From Astragalus membranaceus (lineage: Eukaryota; Streptophyta; Magnoliopsida; Fabales; Fabaceae): 64,000 nucleotides of DNA. Positions 41,036 to 52,414 of this stretch are shown here, one piece after another. The stretch is taken from assembly GCA_039519185.1 (NCBI GenBank), contig CM076851.1:54542751-54606750 (forward strand), given 5' to 3'. A program made the translations under genes and the position numbers. Position 1 is the stretch's first letter. Every line of letters starts with the position of its first letter. The notes beneath the pieces were generated by a model that had not been told where the DNA came from, did no database searches, and saw only the letters and a program-made list of their open reading frames with translations.

Positions 41036-41760
41036 GCGCTTGACGAGAATTAGCCTCTCGCTCCTACGTATCTCCCGGTGCGATGAAGAATTCAAAGCTA
41101 CGTAGTTCTTGGCTTGTCTTTCTTTTGAAAAGGTTTTTGTCTTTTATCTTTTTAGTAAGTTTTCGAAATAGGACGAGCATTTGGTGAATGATTAAACTAA
41201 CCAAGGTTATGGGTAATCACCGCTAAGTGTTCTTGAAAATGAGAGTCACCACCGCCAGTCAGACGAACAAGGGTTCTGATTGACTATTAGTAGCAACTCA
41301 TTTTTTATTTGCTCTTTTGAAAATGGTTTTCGAAAGAGATTGATTAGCACGGATGATCAAACTAACAAAAGCTATGGGTGATCACCGCTTATTGTTCTTT
41401 GGGGGGAAAAGACATCGCTACTAATGGCTAGACGAACAAAGGTTCTGATTAACCACTGGCAACGATGGGTTTGAAAATGATTCTAGCTTATAGAAATGAT
41501 TCTCTTTGTTACGCAAATGCTAGTTTTTGATTGCTAAAATGACTTTTATTTGCTGCGCTTGACAAGAACGAGACTCGCTCCTACGTATCCCAGCGACGTA
41601 GTTCTAATTTGAAAATGAAAATGCTTTTGAAAGGGTTTGGAAAAAGGAAAAGCTTTCATAATGACCAAGCAAGCAAAGGCTTTGAGTGATCATTACTAAT
41701 AACTCTTGATAGCGTTCATGACAATCAAACAAGCAAAGGCTTTGGGTGATAGTCATTAAT
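41036..41760 (-). ncRNA. Hairpin cluster in solo Ogre/Tat-like LTR
   Basis: Two-hairpin modules at 41036-41109 (sense stems CTTC/GGAG with one G-U, and CGAGA/TCTCG) and 41555-41604 (hairpin 1 shortened; CGAG/CTTG with one G-U). Second-type hairpins between 41170 and 41760 use sense stems GTGATT/AATCAT-like, AGTC/GACT, GGTGATC/GATCATC, TGGTTA/TAGCCA, AATGATC/GGTCATT and TGAC.ATC/GAT.GTCA. Confidence 0.75.
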
Positions 41761-42419
41761 AACTTGCATTGGTTAGAAAAGAGTTTGAGAGGTTTTTGGG
41801 AAAGAGTGAAGTTATTATCAAAGATTGGTTATAAAGTTCAAACACATTCGTTAATCGAGCAATCACGCATTTGTTGAACGTCAACTAAGACTAAACATGC
41901 CAATACAATCAAAGATTCAAATGTCAAGGATGCAAAGTAAGGTTCTCAAGACAAATGTGTGTGTGTGTAAGAAAGAGTGTATTTACCCTAATGACTCTAT
42001 GCTACAACAAGCAAGTAGGCTTACGTCTTCATTAGGAGGTCATACAAGTGGAGAGGATGGCACACAATTAAATCAAGACATTTAAGTTGCATCAAGAGCA
42101 ATTAAACAATTGATCACAAGCATAGAATGATCTTAGTTAAGCTAGTAAACATGTGAGCAATGATTTCTCAATAACATGGACAAAAGGAATTGCATCAAGA
42201 CTAGGGTAAGCCTATCCTTTGCAATCAATAATATGAACAAATGCCCAAAGGTTAATAACACGATCAAAGAGGAGGGGGCATCAAGGTTTTGGGTAACCTA
42301 TCCCTTGCAATACCTCACGAACCCTAAACCATAAACCTACAATCTCATCTTTTATTCATTAAAAAAAACAAAATTACAAGAGGAAGGTTGAATCATCTAA
42401 AACCATCTTCACCACTTAA

Positions 42420-43030
42420 AATATGATGCCCTGGGCACAAGTGGGAGTCACATGATTTATCATCAACAATGAACAATGATCAAACTCGAATATAAGAACA
42501 AATAAATAAACATTAAAACAAAGTTGGATCACATAGAGCAATCCTCTCACTTTGAGAAAAGTGCACTAGGCACTAGTGAGAATCAACTTGCCTACCATCC
42601 ACAATTAACAATAAGCAAATTAAAACAAGACTTAAATAAAAGAACACATAAACAAAGTTGAATCATATAGAGCAATCCTCTCACTTTGAGAAAAGTGCAC
42701 TAGGCACTAGTGAGAATCAACTTGCCTATCATCCACAATTAACAATAAGCAAATTAAAACAAGACTTAAATAAAAGAACACATAAACAAGGTTGAATCAC
42801 ATCTAGCAATCTTCGACTACTTAGCATAAAGTGCACAAAGCACAAGTAGGAATCATCTTGCTAGATCATCCACCATTAACAATAAGCACATTAAAATAAG
42901 ACTAAATAAAAGAACACATAAACAATGTTGAATCACATCTAGCAATCTTCAACTACTTAACATAAAGTGCACAAAGCACAAGTAGGAATCATCTTGCTAG
43001 ATCATCAACAAATATTTGCAAGTGAAATAT
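42420..43030. repeat. 134-136-bp tandem array (about 4.4 units)
   Basis: AGAACACATAAACAA marks units at 42641, 42775 and 42911, with a diverged earlier one near 42495. Spacing is 134-136 bp. It lies within the leader part of the solo LTR. Confidence 0.88.
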
Positions 43031-44638
43031 GTTGAAAATAACATTTAACACCAAAATCAAATACCAATGCCAATATTGTACATCATCAAGCAAAGAGGAA
43101 CAACAAAATTAGCTTAAGAACACATTAATCATAGTGTGCGAACCAAACAAGCATGGATTCACATTTTATTTCACAAAAAATACAAGAAATTAACACCACA
43201 CAACATGAAACCAATTATTCAAGGGTGAGAGGCACCTTAAACACCCAAGCCTCCCTAAGTACTTGTCAATAGTGTTTAAGGCTCATCTCACCAACAACAA
43301 CAAACTACATTTTAAACAAAATGATAATGATATGCGAAATGAAAAGTGAAGAGGAAAATGGGTTTTAATGCAAAAAGGTTGAAGATGATGCAAGGGTTTT
43401 AGAGTATACCTTAGATCCTAGCTAGATTATACAAGAAATGGAGAGCAAGAACACAAATCAACCAAAGACACCAACAAAGAACCCACGCCAAAAATGAAGA
43501 TCACCCCCTCTTGATGAAAGTTCTTGGTGGTGTTTGGATGAAGAAAAATAAAATAAATGGAGGAGAGGGAGAGGGTGTAGCTTCGGCCAAGCAAGGAGGA
43601 AGGAGAGGAGAGTGGTGTGCTAATTTTAGTGTAGGAGAGAATGAGCCAAAAGTTAGGAATGAGTGAATATGAGAGGTATTTATAGAATGGGATTAGGTCT
43701 AGGGTTAAAGTGGTAATCAAGCAATAAAAATGAATTAATAATCAGCTGAAAATAAATGTAAATGAATAATTGAACTTGGGCACCAAGCAAATGGGTCATT
43801 TTGATCATTGTTCTTGAGAAGTGCTTTAGGATTGAACTTTGAATTTTGAATGAAGGGTTGAGATCACTTATCACATGGATTAAGGATAGGGAGAAAACAC
43901 AAAATAGAGAGTGAGGAAGGGAGTGGGGCTTCGGCCTTAGCAAGGAGAGAGGGTGAGAATTTGCCAACTTTTGCAAGTTGGCAATTGTACTATTTGTCTC
44001 CCACATGCACAACATTATCCCTTCCATATTTTGATTATTCTTTTCCTGATTATTCCATGAAAATCTTACCATTTTGGGCCATGTCTTAGGAAATCAATCA
44101 TTGGGCCCAAAATTCTATGATACCACCATTCCCAAAATTGATTTGATACCTCACCTTGAAGGAAATTCCCATTTTACCCTTTCCTTTAAATTTGAGCTTT
44201 CTATGCAAATGAATAACATCCATGCGCATAAAATAAAATAAAAATCTAATTAAGCACATTCTTCCTCAAATAATTCCCCTGATGATTACCCAGTGATTTG
44301 TGATGCAAAACCGTTTTTGTTGTGAAATGACCAAAATGCCCTTTTTGACCCTAAAACCCTAATTTATCCAGGAAGTGTATTTCAACTCTAAAAATGATTT
44401 TAAAAGCTCTGGAATGACTTTTAGGACTCAAAAATGCAATGCATAATGCTCCTCACTCCTCAATTTACTTACTTTTGTGGAAAATTAGGGTTTTGACCTA
44501 AGCCGGACAAAATTGGGGTATGACAACTTGAATGTACAATAGTTCCATTTGAATGAATTTTTTTTTTTCAATGGGGTTTCTAATGACGATAGTTTGAAAA
44601 TACGACTATCCCAAAAGTTAATTCACCCCGACTTATAG

Positions 44639-45202
44639 ATGACCTTACTCAATGCACGACGGTTCAACAAAGCGGAATCTCATTCTCCGATATTTAAAAT
44701 TTACGAGTTTGAAAGTGAGAGTAGAAGTGTTACTTTGTTGGAACCAGCCATTTGTGCGATCAAGATCTCACAAACTTCTATTATCATGCTTGAGTTCGGT
44801 TCCGTTAAGACAAAACAATTGGGTTCGTTCGAGGAAGGGATCAGGAAGGACATTGAGCCGAAAGGGAAAGCGGGTATTTGTTTTAAAATTTTCCCAAGCC
44901 GCTATGCTATTCGATTCAATTCATTTCCCTTCGATTCCTTTCTCGAATCAGTCCAAGATAAAACTTCGAGGTTAGAACAAAGGCTTGTATTTCGTGACAA
45001 AAGTAGACACGACTCAATTGTCTCAAGAGACTACACAATGGTAATAGGATGCACTATCAAGGACTCATGTGTTATACACTCACTTTCCGATCATTTAGTC
45101 TCAGTCCGACATACAGTTCATCCTCAGACATTCTTCCATCATACGGGTCTAGTGGGTGAAAAGGGAAAAGCGCTACACGTACCCAACTCATCGGATTCTT
45201 AG
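44639..45202 (+). CDS. Unrecognised 187-codon antisense ORF in Tekay-like interior 2
   Basis: An uninterrupted ATG-to-TAG frame on the strand opposite to the element. The corresponding frame in copy 1 (32465-33028) has a stop (GGG to TAG change at 32690), but otherwise differs by few residues. Composition is unremarkable, with Lys/Arg/Ser-rich stretches and no transmembrane segment, zinc motif or known domain that I recognise. It could be chance opening on the complement of decayed gag-pol, a captured gene piece, or an element-encoded antisense protein. I assign no function. Confidence 0.3.
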   Translation: MTLLNARRFNKAESHSPIFKIYEFESESRSVTLLEPAICAIKISQTSIIMLEFGSVKTKQLGSFEEGIRKDIEPKGKAGICFKIFPSRYAIRFNSFPFDSFLESVQDKTSRLEQRLVFRDKSRHDSIVSRDYTMVIGCTIKDSCVIHSLSDHLVSVRHTVHPQTFFHHTGLVGEKGKALHVPNSSDS

Positions 45203-47346
45203 AAAGCCTCGTGTACTGGCTTAATCAGACAACTCTGAATTCAGTACATACTTGCTTTATTGACATCTTGCCGATAGATTATTAGAATGGTGAAACTAGC
45301 TTCGATCCAACCGATGGATCAAAGTCATAACAACTTACTGTCAACCCTAACGAGATCCAGATTAACGATTGGAGTTTCACTTCAGTAGCGGAAGCTTGAG
45401 CACTAGAAATGCCGAAAGATGATTGCCCTAACGTGGCTTGATACTTCTCCAACTAGCTATTATATTCACGTGTTACCTAGCCTTCCATTACTTCCGAGCA
45501 AACGTTTGAGTAACCCACGTCTTCAGTTATCTTAGAAACATTTCTAGCATCTTAGGTAGTCACCGGTACAACCGATGTTTTAACTAACCCAAAATAATGA
45601 TAAGGGTGCGTCTTTCAGGATTGTCTAAGTTAACGACTTATCCAATCACAGTTGTCTTTCTAGATCAACTAGGCTTTGAATTTTGATACCTATCTTTCAT
45701 AGATATTGATTACTCGGACCTTAAGGAGATGCGAATTTCGATATTAGGACTCTTACTAGAATGACATAAGGTTTTCTTTAGAAGTTACGATTTAGTGCCA
45801 TCCTATTCAAATCCTTGGTTTCTCGATTAACTTCAGCGTAGCAATTATTCTCGGATTATTCACGAAATTGAAATTGCGGTGGCACCTGGGAATTTTGAAA
45901 ACAAAAGGTTATTTTGGGAATCACACGAGCACACCATGAGTGTCTCCGTATTGAATCGTTGAAATTGGATTTATCCTTTAGGATTTTCCTTGGCCCAGCT
46001 TCTTTCCGAACTTCCGCGACTATCCAGACATAATTATTACATTACATTAATCAATACGACTTCAGGACGGGTTCTACTCCCATGACAACATCATGTTCAC
46101 CACGGAGGTGACTTCAAGCTCCTCGTTTTTCCAACCAGTTAGTTGGGGTTATAGAGATTAAGATTTTGGAATCACTTCTAATGGTTGAATGGCCATCACT
46201 ACTAATGGCAATTACTGGAAGTAGGTTTCTTGGAAAAACTTACAGTAAACACCATTCTGAACAGGTGTCTAAGAGTCTAAACTGACTGATTAGAATTCTT
46301 TTTTCCAATTTCCCGTACAACAGGGAGGTTCACATTCCACGAATGCTCAGAGTTTACGGTTCAGGTTTAAAACAAAATTATACTTCACAATACAATTGTA
46401 GATACGGTTCACAACCCATTCATCGGTGTAGATATTTTCGTTAGCTTTCCAACGCCTCTGGGAACATAAAAATCGGAGTTCCGGAGCAGAAGTTACGAAC
46501 AAAATGAGTCGGAAGACTAACAAGAATTTCTCACAGACCGTGATTGGAGTGCTTCCAGCATCGGATTGAAATAAGGTCACTTCTACCGATTCCACATACT
46601 GATCTGCTTTGAAGGATTTGATTCATAATTCCTGATCGGGACTTAACCTGATCGGCACTTATGATTCCACTAGTCAATACTGACGACGGAGTATCTTTAC
46701 TCAATTGGCTTTGTCATCTGTCACATTGTGACTCGGAAGAAGAAGAATTGGAATCTATGCTTAAAATTTATCGATAAGGGTTTTCCTTGACTGCTGCCCT
46801 AACTGGGATTGACTGACACCAGAAGGTAAGATTTATGATGAAAACGATATCTCAAAAACTGACACGCTGACTAAATAAAGTCAGGGTTTCGGGTGTTAAC
46901 TAGTCTGATAGCTTTCAGTACACTGACATTGCTATTGCCCAAAGGCTTCGCTTGATTTTTACTCCTCGATAAGATCTACGACGTTTCATGCCGCGATTCA
47001 CTAGCCGCATTCGATTCATTTACCAAACAGCCGCCCACAGTTTCCTCGAACCATCGCGGATGCCCATCATTGTTTTCAATTGTCATATGTAGCCCTCAGC
47101 TCCTGCCGCGCGCTCTGATGAAACGAGAAGGCTGAGAATCCTATGGTGTAGGGTCTCGGACATTTTCGGGGCTGAGGCAACTATCTGTCATAATTTTCAG
47201 TACTTTACATGAAACATTGAGTGGATCCGGACTCAATACGTCACATAATATACTAAAAAGGTCTGACATGTAATTGTCTAAGTCCCTAGCTGACTCGATC
47301 CTATACTCTCGACCCGAAGGTCACTACGTCCGACAAGGCCGAACCG
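45203..47346 (-). mobile_element. Tekay-like interior 2, 5' noncoding part
   Basis: Collinear with 33029-35172, no gag-pol motif. Confidence 0.6.
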
Positions 47347-47357
47347 CTCTGATACCA
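47347..47357 (-). other. Primer-binding site, initiator-Met type (copy 2)
   Basis: The minus strand reads TGGTATCAGAG, next to LTR c. Confidence 0.88.
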
Positions 47358-47359
47358 AA

Positions 47360-48271
47360 TGTAACACCCCGGTATTTCTTTAACAAAGAAATACCTAAAT
47401 ATACAATTTGGTATAAATCAGAGTATAAAAATTCCTGTTCAGATATACATCTTTACAAGAAACAGCGAAAACCACAAAAATATAACATGATACAAGTTCG
47501 AGTCATAAGACCGAATACAGAGACTACATCAGAAGAATCCAAAACACAGATGGAAGATTTCATCTCCAACTTCTCCTCGAGGCTGACGACTAACTGTGCC
47601 GCCTGCTGTCCTTATAACCTGTTCTCTGTAAAAACAACAAATATGGATTGGGTGAGATAACATTATCTCAGTGAGTCCTACCGTGCCCCCTCACCGACAC
47701 TCGGTTCAATTTATTAAACCGTCATCAACTATAGATGATTAGCTATCATAAGCTACCAATCGAAATGCCAAACAAATCGTGTTCTCAAATAAGTTTTCTT
47801 TAGTTAACACAACCCGAGATATAATGCCAGACAACTTGATTGCCCAATATCTACGGTAATCCCCGAGATATAATGCCAGACAATCTAGTTTGCCCAATAT
47901 CTACGGTAATCCCCAATTCGGAGTTCTATCCGAATAATGCCAGGGTTCTAGTTTAGCATAAATCGGCTGTACAACGACTACGAATCCCGATAACCCACGA
48001 ATTGACCACGCCAAAACGTATACAGGGCCTAGGTAAGGGGTCATGACTACCCTGCCTAGCTAGTATGCTACTTGTCGGGTCGTCACCCAACGCGATACAT
48101 ATGACAATACGTATCAATTCTGGAGAGTTAGATAATTTATATCTTTTCGATCACCAAAGGATCAATCACATAATAATTGGATAAACAATATCCATATCGA
48201 TCTATAACCCGTTTAGAGGAATTCAATAGTTAGACATCCGGCGTTATAATCATACACAATGACATATATAG

Positions 48272-48347
<76 letters not shown>

Positions 48348-49988
48348 GTTTATTCAATCCATCAATCGGTGTACCCACACGTATACTAGGGTTTCGGTTT
48401 TTCAATCAAATAGGCTTTCAAAGCTCTTTTTCAGGATCATGAGTTGAACAAGTTAAGAATAAGGTTTTCAGTAAGGCAATTCCTTTTTAAATGTTTGAGA
48501 AAGAGATTAGAAAAGGTTCGGGATCAAACGGAACGACGAAATGAGAAAATGGAAACCGGTGAGAGAAGCTCACGCACGGTCTGTGCCCAGGGGCGCACGA
48601 CCCGTGCGTGATTTTCCAGAATCACACAATCCAAACCGAAAGGGGCGCACGGTCCGTGCCCAGGGGCGTACGGTCCGGGCGTCCCGTTATTTTTCTAATT
48701 AGGCCAACCCGTAGCAGGCGCGCGGTCCGTGCCCAGGGGCGCACGGTCCATGCGACCTGTATCTGTTTCCGAAAATTCACCTATTTCTCAATTCTGCTTT
48801 CCGTTTTCGCCCGATTTGATTTCTAATATAGATCACTCCTGAAACTCAGAAAATCCCAAATATTCCAGATAGTATACAAATCATTTCATTTCAACGATTT
48901 AATCACAATTTCCTAAATTGTTCAACAATTCCATAAATACCGTAAAAACGCGATATTTCTCAAAAACGGTTTTCGGTTCCAAAATCTATCGAAAACCGAT
49001 AATGCCTTATGAATCAAAACCGATATATTTTCAAGGTAATTTCGTCTACTTTAAAATGGTCAAGGATTCACACGCATGCATCCAGTGGTTTGGGAGATAT
49101 CACCAAGACAAGGTGACTGGTCTAGGATAGTGCTTGATTCTCAAACCGTAACTTGGGGACATGATATCTCCTTCATTTCTCCATGAAATCATACGGTTTT
49201 TGTGCCCAAAATGAAGATAGTTGTGTCTAGTTTCCATAGGGACAAGAATCACGATCATCGGAGTAGTGTAAAGCGAGATACGATGAAATCAATGAAGGTG
49301 GGTAAAACGGGTTTTACCCAGAATTTCTGTTGAACTTAACACATCCATTTCAATCCTTTGCAAAGCACGAATCTGAGTTCCACCCCCGACACCAGCAGCT
49401 TTAAAATCTTCAATTAACTTTCTAATCCACAATGTGGGTTTAGTTTTTGCCTTCCATCTAGTCCCACTTGATCATGCATGACCAACTAGCATCCAACTTC
49501 ACCATGCATCTCACTTGGAGCTTAACATTTCGAAAATGGAGAAAAGGAAAGGAGTAGGAATTAGGTTCTGAATCTTATATTAAATGAAAGAGGATGGAAA
49601 ATGGAGTGAAGAGGTGAAGGAATAACCTACATGCAACCAAGTTCAAGGGTGGATCCCCTCCTTTCTCTCCTCCTTCGCATCCCTCCTTCTTCTCCCTTTT
49701 CTTCAGTTTTCTGTTTTCACTCTTTGCTGAATTTTGCAAAATGCCTATGTGTGAGGTGAGGATAAGGGTCCAGTACAAGGCTGATACATTAAAGGGGTGA
49801 AAAGACAATTTTGCCCCTCAGCTTAATTCTTCCTTTAAATCGTGATTTAATCATAATTCGACGGAGACGTTTAAACTCGACCGTTTTCCTCGACTATTCC
49901 TCACCGAGACACGACTAATTATTCCCACAAATAATTAAGTCGGTCTTAGGCTTCATAGTACGAGTCGTTAAAAATTAGGGATGTTACA
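47360..49988 (-). repeat. LTR c (5' LTR) of the Tekay-like complex
   Basis: 2629 bp. It has an expanded (TA)n tract (48268-48349) and the GC palindromic block (48571-48757). Between TTTTCAAG and GTAATTTCG (near 49033) it lacks about 345 bp found in LTR a. Near 49710-49770 it has about 60 bp that LTR a lacks. Confidence 0.88.
48268..48349. repeat. Expanded (TA)n microsatellite in LTR c
   Basis: About 40 TA units with two interruptions, against roughly 12-16 units in LTR a. Confidence 0.95.
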
Positions 49989-50086
49989 ATATGAGATACT
50001 TAAAAATTAAACCAACAACTGAATGCTTTCTCCAGTATCTGGGGCTTGAGATGCTTTAAAGAAATATCAACATCAAATTAGATTAC

Positions 50087-50149
50087 CATTTGTGGCAGGC
50101 CACGAACTGAAGGAGAAATTTCTGCAAAGCTCTCCATGCCTGGAATTGA
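50087..50149 (-). pseudogene. Unidentified exon-like segment
   Basis: 63 bp on the minus strand between an ATTACAG acceptor and a GTAATC donor, open in phase 0. It reads Ser-Ile-Pro-Gly-Met-Glu-Ser-Phe-Ala-Glu-Ile-Ser-Pro-Ser-Val-Arg-Gly-Leu-Pro-Gln-Met. A second possible exon follows around 50057-50020 (His-Leu-Lys-Pro-Gln-Ile-Leu-Glu-Lys-Ala-Phe). I do not recognise the protein. It lies on the same strand as the alpha-mannosidase and AGO fragments, beyond the Tekay-like complex, so it may be a third captured gene. Confidence 0.4.
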
Positions 50150-50395
50150 CTGTAATTTACAATGACACAATATAAGAACATTGGTATACAACAGAACAAA
50201 AGAACAAGTATACAAAACTCACTACAAAGAAATAGGGAATCAGCGGCACTTGGTTCGCGGCAGTTACCCCCAACCGCCGCCGCTTAACTTAACTCCTGCG
50301 GCGGTTGCTTATCACCGCCTCCAAGAAGGAACACCGGCGGCGGTTCCTATACGTGTCGCGGCGGTTCTGATTTTTCCAGAAAACAAAAATTAACG

Positions 50396-52414
50396 CGCAA
50401 GAGCTTCCTTCATTCCGCGCGAATTTTCCCTCAATCCTAAATACAAAAGCCGCTTCCTCTTCCTCTCTTAGGGTTCGGAATCGACGCTGAAATCCTCTTC
50501 CTCTCTGTTCCTCTCGACGCTGAAATCCTCTTCCTCTCTGTACAGCTACGATTTCTTCAGGCAGGTACAGCTACAATTTTTCCCTTGCTCTATGTTCCTC
50601 TCGACGCTGAAATCCTCTTCCTCTCTGTTTTTCATCTTCGATTTTTCCTTTGCTCTCTGTTCTTCATCTTCGATTTTTCTTCAGGTACAACTACGATTTC
50701 TTCAGGTACAATCGCTAAGAGGTACAATCGCTAATAGGTAAAGCTGCGACTTCTTCAGGTACAGCTAAGATTTCCACTTCCTCTCTTCCTCATCTTCGAT
50801 TTTTCTTGTTACAGGTACAGCTAGGGTTAGGGTTTGGTTCTCTTTTTTGTTCTCTTTTTCGTTATCTGCACAGTGCCTTTCGTTTATGTTGTACGCCAAT
50901 GTTGGGAATTCTCTGTTTGTGGAACTTTACTGTTTTTAGATTCTTGATGGATTGTTAATTTGAAGAATTTATGTAAATTGGTGTTTAAATTTTGTATAAT
51001 ACTCTTATTTCCTATGCATGAAGATTCAGTGCAGTTTGAAAGGGAACTTTCGTGAATGAATCTTGTCCATAAAAACTTTTTTTTAAATGTTAAAAAGAAA
51101 ATGTAGGGTTAACAGATATACACCACTGCAAGGGAAAATACCAACCATCCTTGGAAGTTTCTTGGTTGTGGCATTTCCAGTCTAACACTTATTGATTTTA
51201 CTAGTTACTAGATTGGACATACTCCATTGAGGTTGTCATCTGCATCCCTACAATGCAATACCTGCCCTCGACATATTCTGTAGCAAATTTGTACCAAAAT
51301 CTTAATCCCTTCACTTACCAGTAGGGCGCCAAAATCTTAATCCCTTCACTTACCGTTAGGGCTCAATCACTGATTGAGTCCTTGCCAAAGCCACTTCCTG
51401 TTAAAAATCGATTTTTCCTTCTATAATAGTTCTGTTCTCTTTGTTGCAATAGGTTAGGGTTTGGCAATCTCAGAGATACTAGCAACTGTACATCTTTCTT
51501 CATCATCTCAGCAACCGTATCATCATCTGAGAAACAGGTAAGGGATTATTTTTAGTTTTTATTTTAGAAACAAATTATTCCACTGATTTTGTCTCAGTAT
51601 ATATGATTGTGAACAACTATATTCTTTTGCTTCATCTGTTTATTTTTTTGATTAATGATTCCCCAATTTAAATCTTTAGGTCATTAGTAAAAGCTGGAGT
51701 GGAAACTCTAACATATCTAACAAAACTTGCACAAGTTCCAAACAGTTGTTCCTCCCAATCATAGTTAAATACAAAGTGTTGTTTTAAATGTCTCATTGCT
51801 TTGTCTATAGGAGTGATTTCTACTCTGAACTTGTATCATATTATTTAAGTTTTTGTTTTAAATGTGTTGATTCTCTATTATATATGCAACATTTACATTA
51901 AATGTGTTGAAAGAGTTTTCTTTGCTTCCACATATGCTGCATAATGTAAGTGTACAATAGTTTCCTATACATTAGCTGTACAAGTGATGTAGTTCCATTC
52001 ATTAAAAGTGTTAAATACTGATTAACAGTTAGGGTAAACTGTGTTAGGGAAAACTGACTTTAAGTCAGTTAGTAGTTTGTTATAACAACAGTGCTTATCC
52101 TGTGCACTGCTGAGTATAGGTTAAGCAAATGTATAAATAGGCAAATGCTGTAACAGTTCAACATAAGTGAAATATACAAAGACTATTCTGTTTCACTCTC
52201 TTTACTCTTCTTTCCTATTCTGTTACAATTTACACATAACAAGAATATCAGTACTACATTATCTAGTTATGCTTCTATCAGCTTGTATGGCATCAGACCC
52301 CAGAAAATCCAAAGCCCTAGCTTCTTTAAATAAGTTTTTTATCTATCTGTATTGTTAATAATTTTTTGTCGCGTTAATGATTTTGCCGCTCCTTTATTGA
52401 TTCTGATGTTTTAG
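50396..52414 (+). other. CACTA-2 leader and 5' noncoding region
   Basis: Pyrimidine-rich repeats to 50830, then AT-rich DNA without a convincing exon. A short ORF at 52289-52358 before the first recognised exon has no family match. Confidence 0.5.

Larger units (their letters stand above)
40718..44525 (-). mobile_element. Solo LTR, Ogre/Tat-like
   Basis: 3808 bp from TGTTGCGCCC to GGGGTATGACA, flanked by perfect ACTTG (40713-40717 and 44526-44530). Sense strand is minus. Features: TATAAATA (minus, 43677-43684), hairpin cluster (41036-41760) and a 134-136-bp tandem array (42420-43030). It is longer than the related LTR at 10502 mainly through that array. Confidence 0.92.
40262..47346 (-). mobile_element. 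Tekay-like interior 2 (truncated and interrupted)
   Basis: Collinear with 31902-35172 of interior 1, with a few base changes. It lacks the polypurine tract and chromodomain region, lost at 40261/40262. The solo LTR 40718-44525 sits between ACTTG duplications; outside it the sequence resumes exactly. Confidence 0.85.
28756..49988 (-). mobile_element. Tekay-like tandem complex: LTR, interior, LTR, interior, LTR
   Basis: Outer ends are TGTAACACC (28756) and GATGTTACA (49988), with AAATG (28751-28755) and ATATG (49989-49993) flanking, a duplication with one change. Inside are LTR a (28756-31600), interior 1 (31601-35185), truncated LTR b (35186-36331), an inverted LTR piece (36332-37293), an Ogre-like LTR piece (37296-40261), interior 2 (40262-47359, itself interrupted) and LTR c (47360-49988). 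One insertion enlarged by unequal recombination explains the outer duplication. Chromovirus type is shown by the initiator-Met PBS and the chromodomain remnant. Confidence 0.82.

Noticed and set aside
48259..48447. Ile-Tyr repeat protein
   Set aside because: Translation of a (TA)n microsatellite.
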